DNA from: Bacillus sp. BGMRC 2118
GTDB lineage: Bacteria; Bacillota; Bacilli; Bacillales; SA4
Assembly: GCA_008364785.1 (NCBI GenBank)
Contig: VTTJ01000001.1
Span: 558,001 to 622,000 of the forward strand
Length of the DNA stretch: 64,000 bases
Reading direction: 5' to 3'
Every line of letters begins with the position of its first letter. Position 1 is the first letter of the stretch. Made by a program: the position numbers and the translations under genes. Of the stretch, positions 56,205 to 64,000 are shown piece after piece. The notes beneath the pieces were generated by a model. That model was not told the DNA's origin, made no database searches, and saw only the letters and a list, made by a program, of their open reading frames with translations.

Positions 56205-57374
56205 TTAGGAAGTTTTCGTGAATAAACCGACAGTACGTTTAAATAATTGCCACCACGATGCCAACTCAACATCATTGGCTGCGACAAGTTTACTATCAAT
56301 AATGACCTTATCATCCTTTTTTAATAACAACTGTCCAATCTCGTCTCCTTTTTTAACAGGAGCCTTAACATGATCTTTTAGTACGATTTCTTGTGTAACA
56401 TCGTCCACTGCTTCACCTTTTTTCGTTAAGATCGAAATACTCTCAGATGTAACAGCATCAACAGACTTTGTTGCTCCCTTGCTAATTTTCACCTTTGATA
56501 CAATTGCAGAACGCTCCAGCATTGGGTGTGTTTTGTATTGACTAAATGCATAATCTAGCATCTTCGTTACTTGTGCGTTACGATCTTTCGGTGTAGAAGC
56601 ACCCATTACAACTGCAATAACACGCATATTATCCTTTTTCGCTGTTGCAGTTAAGCAATATTTCGCTTCACTCGTATAACCTGTCTTCAGTCCATCTACT
56701 CCAGGATAAAACTTTACTAAGCGGTTTGTATTAACTAGCCAAAACTTTTTGTCAGTACCTTCACGCAAATAATCTTCATATAGGCTAGTAAACTTTGTGA
56801 TTAACTCGTATTTTAATAGTTCTTTCGCCATTAATGACATATCATGAGCTGTACTGTAATGATCTTTTGCAGGAAGACCAGTAGGGTTTACGAAATGTGT
56901 GTCCTTTAATTCAAGCTCTTTTACCTTTTCATTCATCATCTTCACGAAGTTTTCCTCAGATCCTGCAATTCTTTCAGCCATAGCAACGGAAGCATCGTTA
57001 CCAGATGCGATTGCAATTCCTTTTAGCATTTGCTCCACTGTCATTTCCTCACCAGGTTCTAGGAAAATTTGAGAGCCTCCCATGGATGCGGCATATTCAC
57101 TTGTACGGACTTTTTCATCAAGCATTAAGTTTCCTTTATCAATTGCCTCCATTATCAGGATCATTGTCATAATCTTTGTCATACTTGCTGGTGGAAGCTT
57201 TTCCTTACTATTTTTATCATATAGAACTGTTCCAGTGTCTCGTTCAATCAAGATAGCAGATTTTGCATCCGCAGCCAAATTTAATTCTGATTCTTCAGCC
57301 ATTGCAAAAGTGGGTAAAAACAATGATAACGCAATAGACATGTATACAATACGGTGTAAAAGTTTTTTCATCAT
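56205..57374 (-). CDS. dacF: DacF, forespore D-alanyl-D-alanine carboxypeptidase
   Basis: 389 residues. Signal peptide (1-26), SxxK (PPASMTKIMTMILI), SGND (SxN) and KTG (VDGLKTGYTSEAKY), C-terminal beta domain (about 285-375) and an amphipathic tail. Adjusts spore cortex crosslinking with DacB. Located directly upstream of spoIIA, as in B. subtilis. GGAGGG precedes the ATG. Confidence 0.95.
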   Translation of the reverse strand: MMKKLLHRIVYMSIALSLFLPTFAMAEESELNLAADAKSAILIERDTGTVLYDKNSKEKLPPASMTKIMTMILIMEAIDKGNLMLDEKVRTSEYAASMGGSQIFLEPGEEMTVEQMLKGIAIASGNDASVAMAERIAGSEENFVKMMNEKVKELELKDTHFVNPTGLPAKDHYSTAHDMSLMAKELLKYELITKFTSLYEDYLREGTDKKFWLVNTNRLVKFYPGVDGLKTGYTSEAKYCLTATAKKDNMRVIAVVMGASTPKDRNAQVTKMLDYAFSQYKTHPMLERSAIVSKVKISKGATKSVDAVTSESISILTKKGEAVDDVTQEIVLKDHVKAPVKKGDEIGQLLLKKDDKVIIDSKLVAANDVELASWWQLFKRTVGLFTKTS

Positions 57375-57503
57375 TACAGAAACCCTCCATTCTTTATACC
57401 TGTCATTATTTTCAAAAGAGATGACATTTATACAAGAATTTTGGAAGTATATCCAAATTTTTCATTAGAAACTATTCACATGGGGAAGTTATTGAGGGAG
57501 AAA

Positions 57504-57532
57504 TAAAAAAACTGGGGAAATTTCCCCAGTTT
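57504..57532 (-). terminator. Terminator of the nucleoside-catabolism operon
   Basis: The perfect palindrome ACTGGGGAAATTTCCCCAGT, followed by TTTTTT on the minus strand, at the pdp stop. Confidence 0.85.
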
Positions 57533-58835
57533 ATGAAGTAATGGTTGTATAAATTAGCGTTGGTGCTTCTACCAATGCATCAGAAAGTGAAATGGATTGA
57601 TAAATTCTGTTCATAATTTCTTCTACATTTTCTGAGTTACTATGAATCGTCACAAGCGAGTCACCTTTAGTAACAGCATCCCCGACTTTTTTATTCAGTA
57701 CTAATCCTACTGCTAAATCAATAGTCGATTCCTTTGTTGCTCTTCCAGCCCCTAAAATCATGGCAGCCGTACCAATTTCATCTGCAATAATTTCTGAAAC
57801 ATATCCATCCTTTTGAGCCGGAACTTCAATGATATAGCTTGCTTGAGGAAGCTTCTCAGGATTATCTACTACCGATGCATCACCGCCCTGATTAGCAAGG
57901 AAGGTTTTAAACGTTTCCAATGCTTCTCCGTTATTCATCACATCTACTAACTTTTGTCTTGCTTCTTCAAGAGAAGATGCTTCATTAGCCAGATAAACCA
58001 TGTAACTTCCAAGTGTTAAGCACAGCTCTTCTAAATCCTTGGGACCTTTACCCTGCAATGTATCAATTGCTTCTTTTACTTCTAATGAGTTTCCGATCGC
58101 TAGTCCTAAAGGTTGACTCATATCAGAGATAACCGCCATTGTCTTACGTCCCACATTGTTACCAATCTCAACCATTGCTTTTGCCAGTTGCTTTGAACCT
58201 TCTAGGTCTTTCATAAAAGCTCCTGCACCTGTTTTTACATCTAGTACAATTGCATCTGCTCCAGCCGCAATTTTCTTACTCATAATGGAGCTGGCAATAA
58301 GTGGAATTGCATTTACAGTTGCCGTTACATCTCGCAATGCATATAGCTTCTTATCAGCAGGAGTTAAGTTTCCACTTTGACCGATAATTGCAATTTTATG
58401 TTCGTTTACTAAATCAACAAATTGATTACTCGAGATTTCAACTGTAAAACCATCTACAGCTTCTAATTTATCAATCGTTCCACCAGTATGTCCTAATCCA
58501 CGGCCAGACATTTTGGCTACTGGAACACCAACTGCTGCAACTAAGGGTCCTAATACTAAGGTTGTTGTATCACCAACTCCTCCAGTACTATGCTTATCTA
58601 CCTTAATACCCTCGATCATCGATAAATCAATTTGATCACCTGATTCCACCATTGCCATTGTTAGGTAAGCACGCTCTTCAGGTGACATATCTTGAAAGTA
58701 AATCGCCATTGAAAAGGCACTCATTTGATAATCTGGTATTTCTCCATTTGTATATCCTTGTATGACGAAATGAATCTCTTCTTTTGTAAGAGCTTCTCCG
58801 TCTCTCTTCTTTTCAATAATATCAACCATTCTCAT
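57531..58835 (-). CDS. pdp: Pyrimidine-nucleoside phosphorylase
   Basis: 434 residues. Signature [21 protein letters not shown]; phosphate-binding [18 protein letters not shown]-terminal domain from about 335. Splits uridine, thymidine and deoxyuridine. Last gene of a drm-PNP-PNP-pdp set. Confidence 0.96.
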   Translation of the reverse strand: MRMVDIIEKKRDGEALTKEEIHFVIQGYTNGEIPDYQMSAFSMAIYFQDMSPEERAYLTMAMVESGDQIDLSMIEGIKVDKHSTGGVGDTTTLVLGPLVAAVGVPVAKMSGRGLGHTGGTIDKLEAVDGFTVEISSNQFVDLVNEHKIAIIGQSGNLTPADKKLYALRDVTATVNAIPLIASSIMSKKIAAGADAIVLDVKTGAGAFMKDLEGSKQLAKAMVEIGNNVGRKTMAVISDMSQPLGLAIGNSLEVKEAIDTLQGKGPKDLEELCLTLGSYMVYLANEASSLEEARQKLVDVMNNGEALETFKTFLANQGGDASVVDNPEKLPQASYIIEVPAQKDGYVSEIIADEIGTAAMILGAGRATKESTIDLAVGLVLNKKVGDAVTKGDSLVTIHSNSENVEEIMNRIYQSISLSDALVEAPTLIYTTITS

Positions 58836-58862
58836 TAGTCAAGCACCTCATCTTATGACAAA

Positions 58863-59684
58863 TTAAACAACTGCTAAAAATTCTTTCACTAAGCTTATGA
58901 ATTTAGGTTTTGCGGAGTTAGCTACTTCTACAACCTGTTCATGTGTTAATGGCTCTAGTTCTTCACCGATTGCCATATCTGTTACACATGATATTCCTAA
59001 TACTTTTAATCCCATATGACTCGCTACTATAACTTCAGGTACTGTTGACATCCCAACTGTATCGGCACCCAGGTTACGAAGCATAATTAGTTCAGCTGGC
59101 GTCATGTATGTTGGCCCTGTTACCCCAGCATATACTCCTTGTTGAACCTTAATGTTTAACGATTGTGCGACTTCCTTTGCCTTTGTTAAATATTCAGGTG
59201 TATATGCACGGCTCATATCCGGGAAACGAGGACCGAAGTTCGCTTCATTTGGTCCAATTAAAGGATTGGCTCCTGTCATATTTAAATGATCATCTATTAA
59301 CATTAAGTCACCAGGTGCAAATTCACTATTCATTCCACCACATGCATTTGTGACAACGATTGAATGAACATCGAGCCCCTTCATGACACGAACCGGGAAT
59401 GTAACTTCTTGCATAGAGTAGCCTTCATAATAATGAAATCTACCTTGCATTGCAATCACTGTTTTACCTAATAGTTTACCGATTACTAATTTCCCGGCAT
59501 GTCCTTCAACCGTTGAGACTGGAAAGTTCGGGATATTTTCATACTCAATTTTGACAGCATCTTCAATTTCATTAGCAAGTTCCCCAAGTCCAGAACCTAA
59601 TATGAGCCCAAATTCTGGTTTAATCTTTGTTTGACTTACAATATAATCAACCGCTTCTCTCATCTTCCCATATATGTTATCCAC
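58863..59684 (-). CDS. Purine nucleoside phosphorylase paralogue, altered base-recognition residues
   Basis: 273 residues, trimeric PNP family (ILGSGLGELA, GRFHYYEGYS, TNACGGMN, MSTVPEVIVA). Two positions that contact 6-oxopurines in this family differ from its neighbour: the Glu in the SYETPAE motif is Met here (TYMTPAE, about residue 194), and the Asn in ISNMA is Asp (VTDMA, residue 236). Asp at that site is known to allow 6-aminopurines in mutated mammalian PNP. GTG start overlapping the stop of the next paralogue, with GGAGG upstream. Confidence 0.88.
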   Translation of the reverse strand: MDNIYGKMREAVDYIVSQTKIKPEFGLILGSGLGELANEIEDAVKIEYENIPNFPVSTVEGHAGKLVIGKLLGKTVIAMQGRFHYYEGYSMQEVTFPVRVMKGLDVHSIVVTNACGGMNSEFAPGDLMLIDDHLNMTGANPLIGPNEANFGPRFPDMSRAYTPEYLTKAKEVAQSLNIKVQQGVYAGVTGPTYMTPAELIMLRNLGADTVGMSTVPEVIVASHMGLKVLGISCVTDMAIGEELEPLTHEQVVEVANSAKPKFISLVKEFLAVV

Positions 59685-60511
59685 TATTTGTTTCCTCCGA
59701 TCTCCTTCACTGTTCCCTTTACTAGTGATAAGAAACTCGTCTTTACCATTTCCGTCGTTTCCATTACTTCATCATGCGTTAGTGGTTGATCTAATATCCC
59801 TGCAGCCATATTCGAAATACATGAGATACCTAATACCTTTAAACCTGCATGACGCGCAACGATTACTTCTGGAACAGTAGACATACCAACGGCATCTCCA
59901 CCAAGTGTACGAATCATGCGTACCTCAGCTGGAGTTTCATAAGAAGGACCAGTGTTCCCCACATATATTCCCTCTTGCAGAGAAATTCCTAAGCCTGATG
60001 CCACCTCTTTTGCTTTTGCACGTAATGAAGGGCAATAAGCAGCCGACATATCCGGGAAACGAACACCAAATTCAGCGTTATTCGGACCAATTAATGGATT
60101 TTGTCCCATATTATTAATATGATCAGTAATTAACATTAAATCACCTGCTTTAAATGAAGTATTAACTCCACCAGCAGCATTTGTAACAATTACTGTTTCT
60201 ACTCCAATTTCCTTCATAACTCGTACAGGGAATGTAACCTTATCTAATCCATAGCCTTCATAGAAATGAAATCTCCCTTGCATTGCAACAACTTGTACTC
60301 CCTCTAATTCCCCAATCACTAGTTGTCCTGCATGTCCCTCTACAGTTGAAACAGGGAATTCAGGTATTTCATGATACGGCAAGGTTGTTGGGTTTTGAAT
60401 TTCTTCAGCTAAAACCCCAAGACCTGATCCTAAGATTAACCCTATTTTAGGCTCGGAATTTAATTTTTCTTTAATATAAGAAGCAGCACGTTCAATTTGC
60501 ATTTTGTCCAT
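59684..60511 (-). CDS. pupG: Purine nucleoside phosphorylase, canonical
   Basis: 275 residues. Keeps the typical trimeric-PNP residues: SYETPAE (Glu about 192) and CISNMAAG (Asn 234), along with ILGSGLGVLA and GRFHFYEGY. Cleaves inosine and guanosine nucleosides. It lies 12 bases after drm and overlaps the second paralogue. This one best matches B. subtilis PupG (PunA). Confidence 0.93.
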   Translation of the reverse strand: MDKMQIERAASYIKEKLNSEPKIGLILGSGLGVLAEEIQNPTTLPYHEIPEFPVSTVEGHAGQLVIGELEGVQVVAMQGRFHFYEGYGLDKVTFPVRVMKEIGVETVIVTNAAGGVNTSFKAGDLMLITDHINNMGQNPLIGPNNAEFGVRFPDMSAAYCPSLRAKAKEVASGLGISLQEGIYVGNTGPSYETPAEVRMIRTLGGDAVGMSTVPEVIVARHAGLKVLGISCISNMAAGILDQPLTHDEVMETTEMVKTSFLSLVKGTVKEIGGNK

Positions 60512-60523
60512 GATTACATCCCC

Positions 60524-61708
60524 CTATTTCAATTCATTCAAAAAGCTAGTTCCATGACTTGGTAGTTTCACTTTAAAATTATCTGCAATCGTCGCACCTA
60601 TATCAGCAAATGTTGATCGGATGGACAATTCTTTTCCACCCGAGAAGGATGGACTATATACAAGTAACGGCACATATTCACGTGTATGGTCCGTACCGTG
60701 ATGAACAGGGTCATTACCGTGGTCAGCAGTGATAATTAACAAATCGTCGTTCTTCAACTTGTTAAGCACTTCGGGTAACCTGGCATCGTATTCTTCTAGT
60801 GCTACCCCGTATCCATCCGGATCTCTTCTGTGTCCAAATAGTGCATCAAAATCCACTAAGTTTAGGAAACTTAAGCCTGTAAAATCCATTGCTAATGTTT
60901 CATTTAACTTATCCATACCATCCATGTTGGATTTTGTACGGAGTGTATTTGTCACACCTTCATTGTCATAAATGTCAGAGATTTTCCCAATCGCAATAAC
61001 ATCTAATTGATTATCAGCCAACTCATTCATCACAGTACGTCCAAAAGGCTTTAATGCATAATCATGTCGATTAGCAGTTCGTTTAAAATCTCCAGGTTCA
61101 CCTACAAATGGACGAGCAATAATACGGCCAACCATATACTTTTCATCCAATGTAATTTTTCTAGCATACTCACAAATTTCATATAGTTCTTCTAATGGCA
61201 CAATCTCTTCGTGAGCTGCAATCTGCAGTACAGAATCAGCTGACGTATACACAATTAATGCTCCTGTTTCCATATGCTCTTTTCCTAGCTCATCTAAAAT
61301 CTCCGTACCTGACGCAGGCTTATTCCCTATTACCTTACGTCCTGTCTTGGATTCTATATCTTGAATTAACTCATCTGGAAAGCCATCAGGAAATGTTTTA
61401 AAAGGTGTTTCAATATGTAATCCCATAATTTCCCAGTGTCCTGTCATTGTATCTTTACCATTTGATGACTCTTCCATCTTTGTAAAATAAGCAAGAGGTG
61501 TTTCCGCTTTTTCAATGCCTTTAATTTCTCTAATATTACTTAGTCCGAGCTTGGCCATATTAGGCATATGTAGTCCATTACGGTGCTCAGCGATATGTCC
61601 TAATGTATCTGAACCAATATCGTTAAATTTCGCAGCATCAGGTGCTTCTCCAATACCTACTGAATCCATTACAATTAAAAAAACTCGATTAAAAGGATAT
61701 TTATTCAT
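60524..61708 (-). CDS. drm: Phosphopentomutase
   Basis: 394 residues, alkaline phosphatase-like fold: [14 protein letters not shown] (catalytic metal site), KDTMTGHWE with the phosphorylated Thr, and [19 protein letters not shown] metal ligands near the end. Interconverts (deoxy)ribose-1- and -5-phosphate. First gene of the nucleoside operon. Confidence 0.96.
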   Translation of the reverse strand: MNKYPFNRVFLIVMDSVGIGEAPDAAKFNDIGSDTLGHIAEHRNGLHMPNMAKLGLSNIREIKGIEKAETPLAYFTKMEESSNGKDTMTGHWEIMGLHIETPFKTFPDGFPDELIQDIESKTGRKVIGNKPASGTEILDELGKEHMETGALIVYTSADSVLQIAAHEEIVPLEELYEICEYARKITLDEKYMVGRIIARPFVGEPGDFKRTANRHDYALKPFGRTVMNELADNQLDVIAIGKISDIYDNEGVTNTLRTKSNMDGMDKLNETLAMDFTGLSFLNLVDFDALFGHRRDPDGYGVALEEYDARLPEVLNKLKNDDLLIITADHGNDPVHHGTDHTREYVPLLVYSPSFSGGKELSIRSTFADIGATIADNFKVKLPSHGTSFLNELK

Positions 61709-61853
61709 GTTTTACCTCCTAAAGTAACGATTAATAGTTTTTGTATTATATCCATTCATTATTCCCATTACTAAGAAACCTTTATGTCTGTATTTGTCAG
61801 AGGTCAGACAACTAAAGTATAACGTTGATTTATAAAACTATCAATCTATAACA

Positions 61854-61884
61854 TGAAAAAAAGTAGAGAAATTTCTTCTCTACT
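61854..61884 (-). terminator. Terminator of xerD
   Basis: GTAGAGAA pairs with TTCTCTAC followed by an eight-base T run on the minus strand. Confidence 0.8.
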
Positions 61885-62773
61885 AAGCTCGTGGATGAAA
61901 GCTCTTATAGACGTCTTTTAACCTTGCTTTTGTAACGTGTGTGTATATTTGTGTAGTTGATATATCCGCATGACCGAGCATTTCTTGAACAGCTCGTAGG
62001 TCTGCCCCATTTTCTAATAAATGTGTGGCAAAGGAGTGTCTTAACGTATGAGGAGTTAGCTCCTTTTTGATATCGGCCTCCTCGGTCAGTCTCTTTAAGA
62101 TTTTCCAAAAACCTTGTCTCGATAAGCGGTTCCCGTGATGATTTAAAAACAAAGCATCTGTTTTCGTTTTACCGACTAACTTACTTCTAGCATGATCAAT
62201 GTAGACTTCAAGTGATTCCGTTGCTGCCCGGCCAATAGGAATGATTCTTTCCTTGTTTCCTTTTCCCATACATCTTAAGAAACCCATCGTTAAATGAATG
62301 TCCCCTAAGTTCAAGCTGATTAACTCAGAAACACGGATACCGGTAGCATATAATACTTCAATCATCGCCTTATCACGAAGACCAAATGCCGTATCAAGCT
62401 TAGGGGCCTCCAATAACTGCTCTACTTCAGACATTGACAATACCTTAGGTAATGATCTCTCTGGTTGTGGTGTTTCAATATGAACAGATGGATCATGTGT
62501 GACGGCTTTATCTCGCAATAAAAACTGATGAAAGGATCTAATAGAGGCGATATGTCTGGCAATCGTCCTAGAAGAATGTCCCTTATCTTTTATAAACTTT
62601 AAAAAGCTAATAATATGAATTCGCGAGACTTCCTCGAAGGATTGAATATTCTCAACCTCCTGTTGAAAGTGAATATAACTCTTCAAGTCCCTGTTATAAG
62701 AAGTAATTGTATTATTCGACAATCCCCGTTCAACGACTAAATAGTGTAAGAAATCTTGTAATTGATCATTCAA
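61883..62773 (-). CDS. xerD: XerD (RipX) tyrosine recombinase
   Basis: 296 residues. N-terminal SAM-like core-binding domain (about 1-85). Catalytic RKHRY residues: Arg in GIRVSELI, Lys in [30 protein letters not shown] and Tyr in TTQIYTHV. Resolves chromosome dimers at dif. It lies next to fur and drm as in B. subtilis. Confidence 0.95.
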   Translation of the reverse strand: MNDQLQDFLHYLVVERGLSNNTITSYNRDLKSYIHFQQEVENIQSFEEVSRIHIISFLKFIKDKGHSSRTIARHIASIRSFHQFLLRDKAVTHDPSVHIETPQPERSLPKVLSMSEVEQLLEAPKLDTAFGLRDKAMIEVLYATGIRVSELISLNLGDIHLTMGFLRCMGKGNKERIIPIGRAATESLEVYIDHARSKLVGKTKTDALFLNHHGNRLSRQGFWKILKRLTEEADIKKELTPHTLRHSFATHLLENGADLRAVQEMLGHADISTTQIYTHVTKARLKDVYKSFHPRA

Positions 62774-62779
62774 TGTATT

Positions 62780-63007
62780 CTACTCCCCGGACTTATAAAA
62801 TAACAATAAACGGTCAATCAGAGTAGATTCCTGCTCGGTTACACTTGCTGTAACCTTAATAGCAGAACCCTTAGGCTCATCATAACGATGATAATTCTGA
62901 TACTCCTGATTGATCCACATAAGTCCATAATAAAACATAATCGTGCATCCCGTAAATAACAGGAAGACTTTTAATGTATTTAATACAAGTGATAGCCACG
63001 TTTTCAT
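62780..63007 (-). CDS. yqzK: YqzK-like membrane protein (DUF4227)
   Basis: 75 residues with one hydrophobic segment (about 7-30) and a conserved WINQEYQNYHRYDEPKG motif. Function unknown. The start at 63007 has GGGGG about 7 bases upstream. It lies between xerD and fur, where the YqzK family is usually found. Confidence 0.75.
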   Translation of the reverse strand: MKTWLSLVLNTLKVFLLFTGCTIMFYYGLMWINQEYQNYHRYDEPKGSAIKVTASVTEQESTLIDRLLLFYKSGE

Positions 63008-63201
63008 CTCCTTGCCCCCAATACACCTTCTCTTCATTATTAGAAGATATGCCAATAAGGACAAACTTTATACATAAATGATGGAGTTTTTATAAAGAGA
63101 TATCAAAATATATGGCATAAGATCGTTCAACAACAACTATAACTTGGTTATCCTGTTATTCTTATGTAAATAACCTAAAAATAGAATGTAGTTCATGTCA
63201 T

Positions 63202-63232
63202 AAAAAAGAGGCTATCCAACTCGGATAGCCTC
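63202..63232 (-). terminator. Terminator of fur
   Basis: GAGGCTATCC pairs with GGATAGCCTC, with a T run after it on the minus strand. Confidence 0.9.
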
Positions 63233-63247
63233 CTTTCCCATATTCTA

Positions 63248-63706
63248 TTACTCTTCTTCCGTTTCTACCTTGTCATGACAACGATAGCAAATACCATGGA
63301 AAGTTAGACGGTGATCCTTTATTTTAAAGTTCCAATCGCGTTCAACGATTTGCTCAACATCCTCTAATAAATCCTCTTGAATTTCATCAACAGCACCACA
63401 TTCCATACAAACTAAGTGATGATGGAAATGCGCTGCACCTTCTTGTCTAAGGTCATATCTAGAAACTCCGTCGCCGAAATTAATTTTATCTACAACTTTT
63501 AGCTCTGTTAGTAATTCTAACGTACGATATACAGTAGCTAGTCCAATTTCAGGTGATTTTTCCTTTACGAGGAGGTAAACATCTTCCGCGCTTAAATGAT
63601 CTTCCTCATGTTCCAGGAGTACTCTAACCGTTGCCTCGCGTTGAGGAGTAAGTTTGTAACTGGAAGAATGCAAATGCTTTTTTATCCGGTCGATTCTATT
63701 TTCCAT
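63248..63706 (-). CDS. fur: Fur ferric uptake regulator
   Basis: 152 residues. Winged helix (YKLTPQREATVRVLLEHEEDHLSAEDVYLLVKEKSPEIGLATVYRTL), His-rich metal site (AAHFHHHLVCMECGAVDE) and C-terminal ICYRCHD. Fe2+-dependent repressor of iron uptake. The ATG at 63706 has GGGAGGG 9 bases upstream. Confidence 0.95.
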   Translation of the reverse strand: MENRIDRIKKHLHSSSYKLTPQREATVRVLLEHEEDHLSAEDVYLLVKEKSPEIGLATVYRTLELLTELKVVDKINFGDGVSRYDLRQEGAAHFHHHLVCMECGAVDEIQEDLLEDVEQIVERDWNFKIKDHRLTFHGICYRCHDKVETEEE

Positions 63707-63739
63707 GAATAAATTCCCTCCCTCGCCCTTCACTACCTA

Positions 63740-63767
63740 ATTATAGCAAATGAGAGGAAAGTGTCAA
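63740..63767 (-). promoter_or_regulatory. SigmaA promoter of fur
   Basis: TTGACA and TATAAT, both exact consensus, 16 bases apart, 34 bases before the fur ATG. Confidence 0.85.
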
Positions 63768-63768
63768 A

Positions 63769-63783
63769 ATAAAATAATTATCA
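63769..63783 (-). promoter_or_regulatory. Candidate PerR (or Fur) box
   Basis: TGATAATTATTTTAT matches the PerR box TTATAATNATTATAA at most positions and lies just upstream of the fur -35. PerR represses fur in B. subtilis. A second AT-rich dyad (about 63805-63820) overlaps the spoIIM stop. Confidence 0.45.
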
Positions 63784-63817
63784 TCTTAGATTTAAATATA
63801 TTTTTAGATAATAATTA

Positions 63818-64000
63818 TTATTTATTAATAATATTTACAACTTGTTTCATTAAGATTGGTGAACTATATGCCTCGAAGGCAGAAGCAGCTAAAATAAATA
63901 GACAAACAACAACTGCTACAGCCGTATATCTAACAAAGAACTGCATGAACGGCATGTTTGCCCGTTTTACTACTATTTGTCCGATTAATCTTAATGAGAA
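63818..64000 (-). CDS. spoIIM: SpoIIM, C-terminal 60 residues
   Basis: The readable end is 60 residues with one membrane helix (FFVRYTAVAVVVCLFILAASAFEAY) and SSPILMKQVV, matching the SpoIIM C-terminus, a component of the SpoIIDMP engulfment machine. The 5' part lies beyond the window. Confidence 0.85.
   Translation of the reverse strand, partial: FSLRLIGQIVVKRANMPFMQFFVRYTAVAVVVCLFILAASAFEAYSSPILMKQVVNIINK

Overview
The window is low-GC DNA from an endospore-forming Bacillaceae bacterium. Gene content and order closely follow the Bacillus subtilis gudB-ypb-res-rib-spoVA-spoIIA-fur segment, but several blocks differ from it. Almost all genes lie on the minus strand. The exceptions are ansA, cotJABC, fer, a DUF2935 gene, a YjcZ-like peptide gene, ypuF, ppiB and ypuA. 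No tRNA, rRNA, CRISPR array, phage or intact insertion sequence was seen.

Layout: (1) 1-9.4 kb: sleB (cut by the left edge), prsW, ansA, ypdA, gudB, mecB, a MerR/cobalamin-binding regulator, ypbG with a small membrane protein gene, and a CBS-ACT protein gene. (2) 9.4-10.7 kb: a plus-strand cotJABC spore-coat operon with a SigmaE-like promoter. (3) 10.6-16.8 kb: ypbF, ypbE, ypbD, recS, ypbB, fer, and an M23/LysM endopeptidase gene with a probable frameshift. (4) 17-18.9 kb: sigX-rsiX with an autoregulatory ECF promoter. (5) 18.9-25.8 kb: a cobalamin-riboswitch operon. It encodes a surface-anchored transcobalamin-like protein, a decayed sortase, a DUF4430 lipoprotein and the EcfT, EcfA1A2 and EcfS parts of an ECF transporter. 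It lies between resE and sigX, which are adjacent in B. subtilis. (6) 26-35.5 kb: resABC, resDE, rluB, spmA, spmB, dacB. (7) 35.6-41.6 kb: a SOD with an N-terminal extension, a DUF2935 protein, ypuI, an unknown gene, scpB, scpA, a YjcZ-like peptide, ypuF, ribT. (8) 41.8-45.95 kb: ribD-ribE-ribBA-ribH under an FMN riboswitch. (9) 46-49.2 kb: a 40-residue ORF, ppiB, ypuA, lysA. (10) 49.3-57.4 kb: spoVAA-AB-AC-AD-AEb-AEa-AF, then spoIIAA-spoIIAB-sigF and dacF. (11) 57.5-64 kb: pdp, two tandem purine nucleoside phosphorylase paralogues, drm, xerD, yqzK, fur and the 3' end of spoIIM.

The most interesting system is the B12-acquisition island. The riboswitch controls a wall-anchored protein that combines two DUF4430 domains with a cyclase-like alpha-toroid. 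These are the two fold types found in animal intrinsic factor and transcobalamin. A lipoprotein with one DUF4430 domain and an ECF importer complete the set. The gene between the surface protein and the lipoprotein is a sortase broken by stops and frameshifts, so the LPNTA sorting signal has lost its neighbouring enzyme. About 12 kb away is a MerR regulator with an intact cobalamin-binding signature, a possible user of the imported cofactor.

Other points: one of the two PNP paralogues has lost both residues that recognise 6-oxopurines. The M23/LysM protein is cut short by one missing base in an A run. SleB has a very long Pro/Gln/Ala linker. A small inverted-repeat element is flanked by a duplicated terminator stem. 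Other dispersed hairpin repeats occur between genes. Sporulation promoters for SigmaE, SigmaH, SigmaG and SigmaK can be read upstream of the expected genes.
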